The notes under the pieces are model-generated. The model searched no databases. It was not told the DNA's origin and saw only the letters and a list, made by a program, of their open reading frames with translations. A DNA stretch of 64,000 bases from an uncultured beta proteobacterium. GTDB taxonomy: Bacteria; Pseudomonadota; Gammaproteobacteria; Burkholderiales; Burkholderiaceae_C. The position numbers were made by a program, and so were the translations under genes. The stretch is from positions 1-64,000 of the forward strand of contig CAIXNB010000175.1 in NCBI GenBank assembly GCA_903920695.1. Direction: 5' to 3'. This document shows positions 54,787 through 64,000 of this stretch, piece by piece. Within the stretch, counting starts at the first letter, position 1. Every line of letters begins with the position of its first letter.

Positions 54787-54834
54787 TTATTTTTGGCTGA
54801 ATGATGCGTCAATCGTCGGCAAGACGTGCAAACC

Positions 54835-55803
54835 ATGATCTTTGTCACCGGCGGCGCCGGCTATATCGGTTCTCACACCTGTGTCGAGTCGCTCAACGCG
54901 GGGCTGGAGGCGACCGTGTTCGACAACTTCTGCGACAGCCAGCCCGAGGCGCTGGCGCGTGTTGCGCGCATCACGGGCCCCGGATGCCGACCCTGGTGCA
55001 GGACGACGTGCGGGACCGTGCTGCACTGACGGCCGCTCTGAGCGGCAGTGGCGCTAAAGCCGTGATCCACTTCGCCGGCCTCAAGGCTGTGGGTGATTCG
55101 GTGCAAGACCCGCTGGCCTATTACGACAACAATGTGGCGGGCGCTATGCCTGCTGCAGGCAATGGCCACGTGCGATATCAAAACGCTGGTTTTCAGTTCA
55201 TCGGCTACTGTCTATGGCATTCCGCAGTGGTTGCCCTATACCGAAGACCACCCGCTCGCAAGTACCAACCCCCTACGGTCAGACCAAGTTTGTCATCGAT
55301 GAGATGCTGCGCGACCTGCACCGCAGTGATGCGGCCTGATTGGCGAAGATCCGCAGGGCACGCCCAACAACCTGCTGCCCTTTGTCGCGCAGGCGGCGGT
55401 AGGGCGGCGCGAGTACTTAAATGTCTGGTGCAGCGATTACGACACGCCGGATGGCACCGGCGTGCGCGACTACATCCATGTGGTTGATCTCGCGCTGGGC
55501 CACCTCAAGGCCTTGCAGCGCCTTGAACAACACGCCGAATGCCGCGCCATCAACCTAGGCACTGGCGTGGCCCACAGTGTGCTCGCCATGGTGCGGGCTT
55601 TTGAGCAGGCCAGTGACCGCCGCGTTTCCTGCAAACTGGCACCACGACGCGCTGGCGATCTTGCTTCCTACTACGCTGACCCCTCCCCCGCCTTGACCCT
55701 GTTGGGCTGGCGCGCCGAACACACCATCGCTGACATGTACTTCGACGCCTGGCGATGGCTATGCGGCAGTCCGAACGGGAATAAACCAACGCCAGAAACT
55801 TAG
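54835..55803 (+). pseudogene. galE: UDP-glucose 4-epimerase pseudogene
   Basis: The whole length resembles GalE but is broken in several places. It opens MIFVTGGAGYIGSHTCVESL; near 54980 the frame shifts to continue LVQDDVRDRAALTAALSG, HFAGLKAVGDSVQDPLAYYDNN; near 55145 to LQAMATCDIKTLVFSSSATV, YGIPQWLPYTEDHPLA; near 55268 to YGQTKFVIDEMLRDLHRSDA, which includes the catalytic YxxxK. Then about 18 codons (the RYFNPVGAH region) are missing before GEDPQGTPNNLLPFVAQAAV. The last third, from about 55462, is intact to the stop. At least three frameshifts and one deletion make it non-functional, unless some are sequencing errors. Confidence 0.88.
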
Positions 55804-56028
55804 GGAAAGTTAGAGGCTGACTCCAAGTCAGCGGGTGCCGTATCCTGATGGTCGATTTCCAGTGACGCCCCTCGGACGGTGTGCAGTTTGCAGTACGCCG
55901 CTCATCTGCAATCAAAACCCGGGCCATTGGTGGCTCTGAGTTTGCGGACCGGCACGCACCATAGCGCAAGGATCAGCACCGATAATGGTCGTCCCGGCCT
56001 CTTTCAAAGACTTATTACCGCCCCACGC
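55804..56028. other. Intergenic stretch before the O-antigen ligase-like gene
   Basis: No gene supported; a plus-strand open frame extends upstream of the ligase start but has no family match or ribosome site. Nothing else recognised. Confidence 0.5.
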
Positions 56029-57309
56029 ATGACAAGGTCGCTTCCTACCGCTCGCTTTTCTCTTGTCTGTCTGGCGGCTGCCGCCGTTTCCTTTCCGATT
56101 GCCATCATCGGACTTGCCAAATTGCTGCTGCTGCTGTGCGCGCTGATTGTGCTGGTCTGTCAATTGCTTCGACATGGTGAGCGATCTCCGCTGCTGCCGG
56201 GCGCCGCGTCCCCGATGATGCTGCTAGCCCTGGCGTACCTTGCTGCAGGCGCACTGTGGAACACCGGGTCGACTGAGGAAGCACTACAGGCGCTGGTCAA
56301 ACACGGCAAGCTGATCCTGATTCCGGTCGTTCTGAGCTTGCTGCGCTCGCGCCGCGAAGCCCTGATCGCGCTGGCCTTTTTTGGCGGCGCGCAAGTCTTT
56401 CTGCTGGCCAGCACCTGGCTGCATTACGCAGGTGTGCCCATTGCCTGGATCACGTCAAAGGAACAAGGACTCTGTGACACCTGCTCGTATGCGATTTTTT
56501 CCAGCTACCTGGATCAGTCGATCATGTCGGCCGTGCTGGCGGCCGTGGCCTGGCACTGCCGCAGCTACCTGCCGGGACGCTGGCGCACCCTGCTGGCGCC
56601 GACCATCGCGCTGCTGGCCTTGGGCTGTGTCTTTTTGATTTTTCAGGGGCGCACAGCCTATCTGATTGCGGTTGTCCTGATCGCACTGACCATTGCTTGG
56701 GAACTGCCACGGCGCCTGCAACTCGGCGCAGCACTGCTGGTCCTGGCCCTTCTGGCGGCGCTACTGGCGACTTCAAACCAGGTGCGCCAGCGCGTGCTTG
56801 AGGTTGACTATGGCATTCAGGGCTATCAGCAGTCCGGCAAGCCTTCCAGTTCGGCGGGAACCCGGATTTTCCTCTGGCTAGGCTCGCTGCGTCTGATCGA
56901 AACCAGTCCGCTCCACGGGACAGGTACGGGAAGTTGGAAGAAGGAATTCAACGAGTTGACGCGCAGCAGCGCGGATCAAACCCCGACCCAGGGAACATTA
57001 GCAGCGGTTTATCCAAACCCGCATCAGGAATTCCTGCTCTGGGGTGTGGAACTCGGCCTGCCCGGCATCGCCTTGTTGTGTGCCGTGCTGCTGGCCCTGT
57101 ACCGCGACAGCCGGCAACTCGAAACACCGGCCCGGCGCGCCATGCAGTCGATACTGGCGGCACTCACCCTGGCCTGCCTCTTCAACTGCGCCCTGTATGA
57201 CGCCCTGATCGGCGATTTTTTCTGCATCGCGCTGGCACTGATGGCAGCGCTGCGCACCCAATCAACGCCACTTGAAGCCACTGCACCAGCCCCTCCAACC
57301 AGCGCCTGA
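56029..57309 (+). CDS. O-antigen ligase-like membrane protein (Wzy_C family)
   Basis: A 426-residue polytopic inner-membrane protein with about ten hydrophobic helices. The cytoplasmic-periplasmic loop before the last helices carries the Wzy_C pattern, with GTGTGSWKKEF and the conserved His in YPNPHQEFLLWGVELGLPG. Members join O-antigen to lipid A-core (WaaL) or polymerise/transfer glycans to pilins (PilO/TfpW-like). It is 12 bases upstream of msbA, which favours a role in LPS. The start MTRSLPTARF at 56029 is chosen because the hydrophobic core begins soon after; there is no strong ribosome site. Confidence 0.85.
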   Translation: MTRSLPTARFSLVCLAAAAVSFPIAIIGLAKLLLLLCALIVLVCQLLRHGERSPLLPGAASPMMLLALAYLAAGALWNTGSTEEALQALVKHGKLILIPVVLSLLRSRREALIALAFFGGAQVFLLASTWLHYAGVPIAWITSKEQGLCDTCSYAIFSSYLDQSIMSAVLAAVAWHCRSYLPGRWRTLLAPTIALLALGCVFLIFQGRTAYLIAVVLIALTIAWELPRRLQLGAALLVLALLAALLATSNQVRQRVLEVDYGIQGYQQSGKPSSSAGTRIFLWLGSLRLIETSPLHGTGTGSWKKEFNELTRSSADQTPTQGTLAAVYPNPHQEFLLWGVELGLPGIALLCAVLLALYRDSRQLETPARRAMQSILAALTLACLFNCALYDALIGDFFCIALALMAALRTQSTPLEATAPAPPTSA

Positions 57310-57321
57310 GCAAACCGCGAC

Positions 57322-59121
57322 ATGTCCACACCCCTTGATCCCAAAACACCGATGCGCCTGATCGCCAGACTGGCGCGGCTGCTGCCCTATTTCGGCAAGC
57401 CCTACAGCGCCTGGATTCTGGTCTTTCTGACAACGGTGGTGATGTCGCTGACCGAACCCATGATTCCAGCCCTGATGAAACCATTGCTGGACAAGGGTTT
57501 TACGCAGGGCGCCCTGGCCATCTGGATGGTTCCGGTGGCTCTGATCGGGCTTTTCGGCGTGCGCGGCCTGGCCAGTTTTTCAGCGCAAGTGGCACTGGCC
57601 AAAGTCACCAACAACGGCATGCTGATTCTGCGCCGTGCCATGTTCGACCGACTGCTCGACGCCAAGCTCGCGTTATTCCGACAGCAGTCATCGAGCGCGC
57701 TGGCCAATACCCTGGTCTACGAGGTTCAGACCGGCTCCATGATGCTGGTCAACGCCCTGACCACGCTGGTGCGTGACAGCCTGACACTGGTGTCCCTGGT
57801 AGGCTATCTGCTGTATCTGAACTGGAAGCTGACCTTGATCGTCACGACCCTGTTTCCGGCAGTCGCCTTTGTCATGCGCACGCTCTCGCGCCGGCTCTAC
57901 CGGCTGACCAAAGACAGCCAGCAGGCAACCGACGAACTGGCCTATGTGGTGGAAGAGAACGTGCTGGCGCACCGCGATGTGCGCCTGCAGGCGGCACAGG
58001 CCTCTCAGGCCCAGCGCTTCAACCTGCTGGGCGAATCGATGAGCCGGCTGAATATGAAATCGACCACCGCCTCGGCCGCCATGACGCCGCTGACGCAGAT
58101 GCTCGCAGCATTTGCCCTGTCAGCCGTGATTTCAGTGGCCCTGGTCCAAAGCGCTGGGCAAACCACCTCGGTTGGCGGCTTCGCCGCTTTTGTGAGCGCG
58201 ATGCTGATGCTGATCGCTCCAATCAAGCATCTGTCGGAACTGGCGAATCCAATCACGCGTGGCCTGGCAGCGCTGGAGCGCGGCCTGGATCTGATCGCTC
58301 TCACGCCCAGTGAATCCGGCGGCAGTTTCGCCATGCCCAGAGCGCAGGGCCATATGCGTTTCAAACGGGCCAGCGTCATTTACCCTGACAGCAACAGTGC
58401 AGCGCTGGAGCGCTTCGACTTCGAAGTGCAGCCCGGCGAGACCATCGCCATCGTCGGCGCCTCGGGTTCCGGCAAGACCACACTGGTCAACCTGCTGCCG
58501 CGCTTTGTCGAACTCTCCAGCGGCAGCATCGAGCTTGACGGCGTTGAGCTCGCGCAGTGGGATCTGCAGTCGCTGCGCGCCCAGTTTGCGCTGGTCAGCC
58601 AGCATGTGCTGATGCTCAATGACAGCATCGCCGTCAACATCGCCCTCGGGCAGGAGCCTGACCGCGAACGCGTTACCCAATGCCTGCGCTCAGCCAACCT
58701 GGCCGACTTGATTGCCGACCTGCCGCAGGGAATCGACACCATCGTCGGCCACAATGCGATGCAGCTCTCGGGCGGACAGCGCCAGCGTCTGGCCATTGCC
58801 CGGGCACTCTACAAAAATGCCCCCATCCTGATCCTCGACGAAGCAACCTCGGCACTGGACACTGAGTCGGAACGCGCTGTTCAGGAGGCACTGCAAGGCC
58901 TGATGCAACAGCGCACCACGCTCGTGATCGCACACCGGCTGTCGACCATCCAGCACGCGCAGCGCATCGTCGTGATGGCGGGTGGCCGCATGGTTGAATG
59001 CGGCAGCCACGCCCAATTGCTTGCGGCGCAGGGCACCTACGCGCAGCTCTACCAAATGGGATTTGCGGCCAGCAGCCCGACTTCCGCAGACGAACTTGGC
59101 GCACAGATCCGGCTCAGGTAA
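57322..59121 (+). CDS. msbA: Lipid A export ATP-binding/permease protein MsbA
   Basis: An ABC half-transporter of 599 residues that flips lipid A-core across the inner membrane. Six N-terminal helices (about residues 20-320), then the ATPase domain with Walker A GASGSGKTT (about 382), the Q-loop, signature LSGGQRQRLAIARALY (about 484), Walker B ILILDEATSALD and the H-loop IAHRLST. It follows the ligase-like gene by 12 bases and is convergent with the GT9-like gene. Confidence 0.95.
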   Translation: MSTPLDPKTPMRLIARLARLLPYFGKPYSAWILVFLTTVVMSLTEPMIPALMKPLLDKGFTQGALAIWMVPVALIGLFGVRGLASFSAQVALAKVTNNGMLILRRAMFDRLLDAKLALFRQQSSSALANTLVYEVQTGSMMLVNALTTLVRDSLTLVSLVGYLLYLNWKLTLIVTTLFPAVAFVMRTLSRRLYRLTKDSQQATDELAYVVEENVLAHRDVRLQAAQASQAQRFNLLGESMSRLNMKSTTASAAMTPLTQMLAAFALSAVISVALVQSAGQTTSVGGFAAFVSAMLMLIAPIKHLSELANPITRGLAALERGLDLIALTPSESGGSFAMPRAQGHMRFKRASVIYPDSNSAALERFDFEVQPGETIAIVGASGSGKTTLVNLLPRFVELSSGSIELDGVELAQWDLQSLRAQFALVSQHVLMLNDSIAVNIALGQEPDRERVTQCLRSANLADLIADLPQGIDTIVGHNAMQLSGGQRQRLAIARALYKNAPILILDEATSALDTESERAVQEALQGLMQQRTTLVIAHRLSTIQHAQRIVVMAGGRMVECGSHAQLLAAQGTYAQLYQMGFAASSPTSADELGAQIRLR

Positions 59122-59153
59122 TCCACCCGTACTGGCCTGGGGTACGAATGCGA

Positions 59154-60269
59154 TCACCCGTCCCGATTACCATTCTGCCGATTAAAAACCGAAAGGACAT
59201 CACCGCAAATTCTCTCAAAATTGATGTCACTGACGTCTCCCGTACTGCTAATAATTGCATTGCAAACGTGTTGCTCTGGTAATCGCCATGATGGCGAAAT
59301 ACCCTTGGTGAAAAGGGAAATGATCACCTCTGTACCCGCGCATACAGCCAAATGCATAGCTCCACCATCGGCAGCCAAGAGCAGTTTTGACTCTTTCATT
59401 GCTTGCAACGACTCTTGTACGGACCAAACATCGACAGCGTTTGTGAACTTCATCGTGATGTTTGGATCATGCATTATTTTTTCGGCACAATTTCGCGCAA
59501 TTTCACCCGTGCCCAATAGCAAGCAGCGATGCACGCCATCACTTGAAAGCTTGCGAAGAACCTCCGGCCAGTAGTTGTATGTTCGCCCTCGATCAATACC
59601 ACCCATCACCACTGCTAATTCATGTCTCTGCATAGGTGCATCGATCGGCACAGTGGAAATCGATAATTTCTGAATTGAATGTCTGGCAAGCATTTTGGAA
59701 TCATGAGGTATCTCAAGAAGATCCATGAGTCGCTGCGCCCCCCACATCCCTCTACAGAAATCCGGTACGTCATAGTATCCTTGTATACAAAGCCAAGGAT
59801 GGGTTTTGAAATACTTAACTTTGTCGCGCAGTGCCCGATGGTGCACGCTTTGGACGATAACAAAGTCATAATCTGCCGGGCACAGAGCCGTCACATCATC
59901 TGTAACAAGGCCAAAATATGGGTCGCCTTTGTACAGATCCGACAGTGTCCTGTTCGTCAACAAGTCAATCTGACAAGAGCGCTCTGCTAACAAACTCCTT
60001 GCCGCCAAATCCATGAGTGAATCGCCGATTTGGGCAGTCCTTAGGTATATCCACAGACCGCGTTTCCATCCTGGTTCAATTTGTTGACGAAGGCAGGCCT
60101 GTTGCGATGTGAACTTGAGGTAGGCTTTTCGTTGTAATACGCGCCAACCGAGTTTGCGAAGTCCCTCAGTTCGCTGGTAGTCCTCCTGGTTCCCCCCAAC
60201 TTCTCTGGACAGAGGTTGCCGCAGTATTGCAGTGCCTTGTTGATCCACCCATTTGCCTATAGAAAACAT
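59154..60269 (-). CDS. Family 9-like glycosyltransferase (heptosyltransferase-like)
   Basis: A 371-residue protein; the C-terminal half has the GT9 donor-site pattern LLAADGGAMHLAVCAGTEVI and a PEVLRKLSSDGVHRCLLLGT strand-helix, while the N-terminal half (LRTAQIGDSLMDLAARSLL) resembles the acceptor part of heptosyltransferases. It starts at 60269, with a GGGG-type site; upstream reading is not coding. The gene is markedly more AT-rich than its neighbours. Acceptor and donor unknown. Confidence 0.75.
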   Translation of the reverse strand: MFSIGKWVDQQGTAILRQPLSREVGGNQEDYQRTEGLRKLGWRVLQRKAYLKFTSQQACLRQQIEPGWKRGLWIYLRTAQIGDSLMDLAARSLLAERSCQIDLLTNRTLSDLYKGDPYFGLVTDDVTALCPADYDFVIVQSVHHRALRDKVKYFKTHPWLCIQGYYDVPDFCRGMWGAQRLMDLLEIPHDSKMLARHSIQKLSISTVPIDAPMQRHELAVVMGGIDRGRTYNYWPEVLRKLSSDGVHRCLLLGTGEIARNCAEKIMHDPNITMKFTNAVDVWSVQESLQAMKESKLLLAADGGAMHLAVCAGTEVIISLFTKGISPSWRLPEQHVCNAIISSTGDVSDINFERICGDVLSVFNRQNGNRDG

Positions 60270-60409
60270 GCATGTACCCCGCCGGTTATCTTGGGATTTT
60301 AGGGACACTCTGCAAAGCCTTGACATCGAATGAGATGGTGCAAAGGTAACCGGCGATTGACCTTGCCCTCGAAAAACGTATCCCATCCCTGGCAAAACCA
60401 AATCGACCG

Positions 60410-61549
60410 CTAATGCGAACCTAGTTGCCGATAAATCAGTGCCTGCTCGCGCGCCACGCCCGACCAAGTATGTTGCTGCGCAAATTGGCGCGCACCGTGC
60501 GCCAATTGCTGGCGTAGCGCGGCGTCCGAAAGAACCCGTTCGACACTTTTCGCCAGTTCCTCAACATCGGTCGGTGACGACAGAATCATGGAATTCAGGC
60601 CGTTTGACAGCAAAGCCGCTATGCCGCAGTAGCGCGCATCACTCACAATCACCGGCAGTCCATGCGCCATGGCCTCCAGCACCACCATCGCAAAAGTGTC
60701 TTCCAGTGTCGGATGCACCAACAGGTCAGCCGCTTCATACAGGGGAGAGACATCCTTGAGGGGGCCCAGAAAATGAACACGTGCGCCCAAACCCAAGCCA
60801 TTGGCCTGATGTGCAAACCGCTGAATGTGGGCCGAATTACCGACCACCGCAAGTTGCACTTCAGCCGGTAACTGACGCAAGGCCTGCAGCACCGCTGGCA
60901 AACCTTTTCTAGCGTAATCGTTGGCGACAAAAGCCAGCAAACTGACCGCGCGCGGCAAACCCAGAATGTCTCGCGCAGCCTGCTTATCCAGTGCATCGTC
61001 CGGCAAGGTCACACCGGGCGCCAGCAATCGCAAGCGGCAATTCGGGTACGCGTCGCGCACCAGGTCATACAGTGTGGGCGAGGTCAGCACCATGACCCGG
61101 TCAGGACGCGTCGCAAAGCGCAAGCGCTCCAGGGCCAGATGGGTCAGCAAGCGCGGGCTGGTGGCGACCGTCACGTAACGCAGCGCCAGGCGCCAGCCGC
61201 GCAGGCCATGAAACAGCTTGTGTTTCACCGGCAGCACATGCACGGTCTGAACCTGACCGTGCCAGGTATTTTCATGCGAATGAACGACATCGAAACCGTG
61301 GCGCGTCGCCCACCAGGTGGCGCAGTCATACCAGAGTTGGTTGATCCAGCGTGGCCGGGTCAGCGGCGCCGACACGCGGTGGTAGCTGACACCGGGCCAG
61401 TTGTGCTCGATTCTCTGGGCAAATACATGGATCTCGTACTCGGACGCCAGGTGTTCAACCAGCGCCATCGAATAGCCTTCGGCCCCGCCTGCTGTTGGCG
61501 TAAAGACCCGGTTCAGCACCGCGATGCGCAAACGCTGCCGCTCCGTCAT
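60410..61549 (-). CDS. Family 4 glycosyltransferase
   Basis: A GT-B fold glycosyltransferase of 379 residues. N-terminal PTAGGAEGYSMALVEHL (typical of GT4) and a C-terminal donor domain with LAPGVTLPDDALD, FLGPLKDVSPLYEAADLLVH and PTLEDTFAMVVLEAMAHGLP (E-x7-E motif). Its ATG overlaps the deacetylase stop by four bases (ATGA, 61546-61549), so it is translated with it. Role in LPS core or EPS synthesis. Confidence 0.92.
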   Translation of the reverse strand: MTERQRLRIAVLNRVFTPTAGGAEGYSMALVEHLASEYEIHVFAQRIEHNWPGVSYHRVSAPLTRPRWINQLWYDCATWWATRHGFDVVHSHENTWHGQVQTVHVLPVKHKLFHGLRGWRLALRYVTVATSPRLLTHLALERLRFATRPDRVMVLTSPTLYDLVRDAYPNCRLRLLAPGVTLPDDALDKQAARDILGLPRAVSLLAFVANDYARKGLPAVLQALRQLPAEVQLAVVGNSAHIQRFAHQANGLGLGARVHFLGPLKDVSPLYEAADLLVHPTLEDTFAMVVLEAMAHGLPVIVSDARYCGIAALLSNGLNSMILSSPTDVEELAKSVERVLSDAALRQQLAHGARQFAQQHTWSGVAREQALIYRQLGSH

Positions 61550-62313
61550 GCGTGCCGCCGATCTTCGTAGCCACTGGCGAGCTTGAGCCACAGCAGCGGC
61601 AAAGAGGTGGACCGCAGTACGGGCACGCGCGGCAGCTGCAGCAGGTCTTCACCGCCCTGGCAGCGGCTGCGCTGGGTCGTGGTGGCCGACTCAAAGCCGG
61701 CCGCGCGCACCATCGCCACATGCTCGGCCGTGAATTCACCATAGGGATAACAAAAATGCCGCACCGGCGCACCCGTGAGCGCCTCCAGCTCAGACTTGCA
61801 AAGCGCAATTTCCTCAGCGCAGGTGGTGCTGCTGGTCCGGGTCAGGTTCACATGGTGACGGGTATGCGCGCCCACCTCCTGAGCGCCCGCGCACCATTGC
61901 CGCAACTGCGCGGCGCTCATGAGCGGCGTTTGCGCGACGCCAGCGGCGCGGTCCCATTCGTTGCTGCGACCGAGTTGCTGGCTGACGGCGTAGCAGGTCG
62001 ATGAAAAACCATGTCTTTGCAAAACCGGCAGGGCATGGCTCAGGTTATTGAGGAAGCCGTCGTCAAAGGTGATGCCGACCACCTTGCCCGTTCGTTCGCC
62101 CTTCAGATAAGGCATCAGTTCGGACATGCACAGCCCACGGTAACCGAGCAGCCGCAGTAAAGCCATCTGACGCGCGAAAGCTCCGGGTGAAACGTACAGA
62201 CTTCGGAAAGGCGCGCCCTTGGCGGGTGCGATCTCAATCTGATGGTAGGTCAGGACCGGAATCGGCGTGCCATTGGCAGTGTGAGAAAGTGACATACCAG
62301 CGCGCGTCCCCAT
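61546..62313 (-). CDS. Polysaccharide deacetylase-like protein
   Basis: A 255-residue NodB-fold protein without a signal peptide. Motif 1 GITFDDGFL (metal Asp, about residue 83), motif 2 HTRHHVNLTR (His pair, about 150) and the later YPYGEF. It could deacetylate a sugar on the cytoplasmic or periplasmic side of an LPS precursor. It starts three bases after rng and overlaps the GT4 gene; the second ATG (62295) is an alternative start. Confidence 0.88.
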   Translation of the reverse strand: MGTRAGMSLSHTANGTPIPVLTYHQIEIAPAKGAPFRSLYVSPGAFARQMALLRLLGYRGLCMSELMPYLKGERTGKVVGITFDDGFLNNLSHALPVLQRHGFSSTCYAVSQQLGRSNEWDRAAGVAQTPLMSAAQLRQWCAGAQEVGAHTRHHVNLTRTSSTTCAEEIALCKSELEALTGAPVRHFCYPYGEFTAEHVAMVRAAGFESATTTQRSRCQGGEDLLQLPRVPVLRSTSLPLLWLKLASGYEDRRHA

Positions 62314-62316
62314 GGC

Positions 62317-63792
<1,476 letters not shown>

Positions 63793-63821
63793 GGGTTCGT
63801 TTTTACGGCCGGTTCGTCGTC

Positions 63822-64000
63822 TTACACCTTGAAGGCAAAAGATCGCAGCAATTGCGCGGTCTCATACATCGGTAGCCCCATGATGCCAGAATAACTGCCG
63901 CTGATATGGGAAATGAAAGCTGCGGCGCGGCCCTGCACGGCATAGGCACCGGCCTTGCCTAGCGGCTCTTCCGATGCGACGTAGGCCTTGAGCTGGGCGG
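63822..64000 (-). CDS. maf: Maf-like nucleoside triphosphate pyrophosphatase (partial, 5' end beyond the window)
   Basis: Only the last 58 codons are in the window. They read [20 protein letters not shown] and [18 protein letters not shown], the conserved C-terminal region of Maf/YceF/YhdE pyrophosphatases, before a TAA at 63822-63824. These house-cleaning enzymes hydrolyse non-canonical nucleotides. Which subfamily (YceF or YhdE) cannot be decided from the fragment. Confidence 0.92.
   Translation of the reverse strand, partial: AQLKAYVASEEPLGKAGAYAVQGRAAAFISHISGSYSGIMGLPMYETAQLLRSFAFKV

Overview
The window looks like the chromosome of a GC-rich betaproteobacterium of the Burkholderiales, most likely the Comamonadaceae (Rhodoferax/Polaromonas/Acidovorax-like). 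The reasons are the ccoI-ccoS-ccoN order, a class I fumarase, a Bordetella-type dapC-dapD-dapE run, a YheS-type ABC-F protein, a small Trp-rich membrane protein, the tolB-pal-cpoB block and the maf-rng pair. This is family recognition by eye; no database search was run.

Layout. 1-3.6 kb: cbb3 oxidase genes (ccoN partial, ccoS, ccoI) with an FNR/ANR-like box, divergent from a universal stress protein gene. 4.2-9.6 kb: a compact minus-strand operon with a DctPQM TRAP transporter, an enoyl-CoA hydratase-family protein and a MatB-like malonyl-CoA synthetase, probably for uptake and activation of malonate or a related acid. 9.7-28.6 kb: housekeeping metabolism (lgt, ilvD, a small cytochrome c, a GGDEF-EAL protein, acs, fumarase, dapC-dapD-pilU-like-dapE-prmB, yheS, a low-molecular-weight phosphatase, a 2[4Fe-4S] ferredoxin).

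29.0-43.8 kb is the most striking region. It is a long minus-strand operon, mostly with start/stop overlaps, for an MSHA-like type IV pilus or secretion machine: ExeA/MshM-type ATPase with a SPOR-like tail, MshL secretin, MshN TPR protein, MshE ATPase with an MshEN-type (c-di-GMP-binding) N-terminus, MshG, MshI/J/K-like proteins, two pseudopilins, a small membrane protein, a response regulator, an unusual histidine kinase and a major pilin, followed by the broken C-terminus of a second pilin. Its 5' side (43.8-44.8 kb) is a scar made of IS66-like and IS630-like transposase pieces, a frameshifted EAL-domain fragment and a palindromic repeat that also occurs at 4.2 kb.

44.8-50.5 kb: a polysaccharide nucleotide-sugar dehydratase (WbpM/CapD type), a decayed histidine kinase, a NarL-type two-component pair and tRNA-Lys(UUU). 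50.5-54 kb: tcdA and tolB-pal-cpoB. 54-62.3 kb: an LPS/exopolysaccharide region (GT2, galE pseudogene, O-antigen ligase-like protein, MsbA, GT9-like, GT4, polysaccharide deacetylase). Some of its genes are visibly more AT-rich and appear to have been inserted next to tolB. 62.3-64 kb: rng and the 3' end of maf.

Together the genes describe a microaerobic, acetate- and organic-acid-using bacterium with a surface filament that may be c-di-GMP-controlled and a remodelled LPS/EPS locus that has gained and lost genes.
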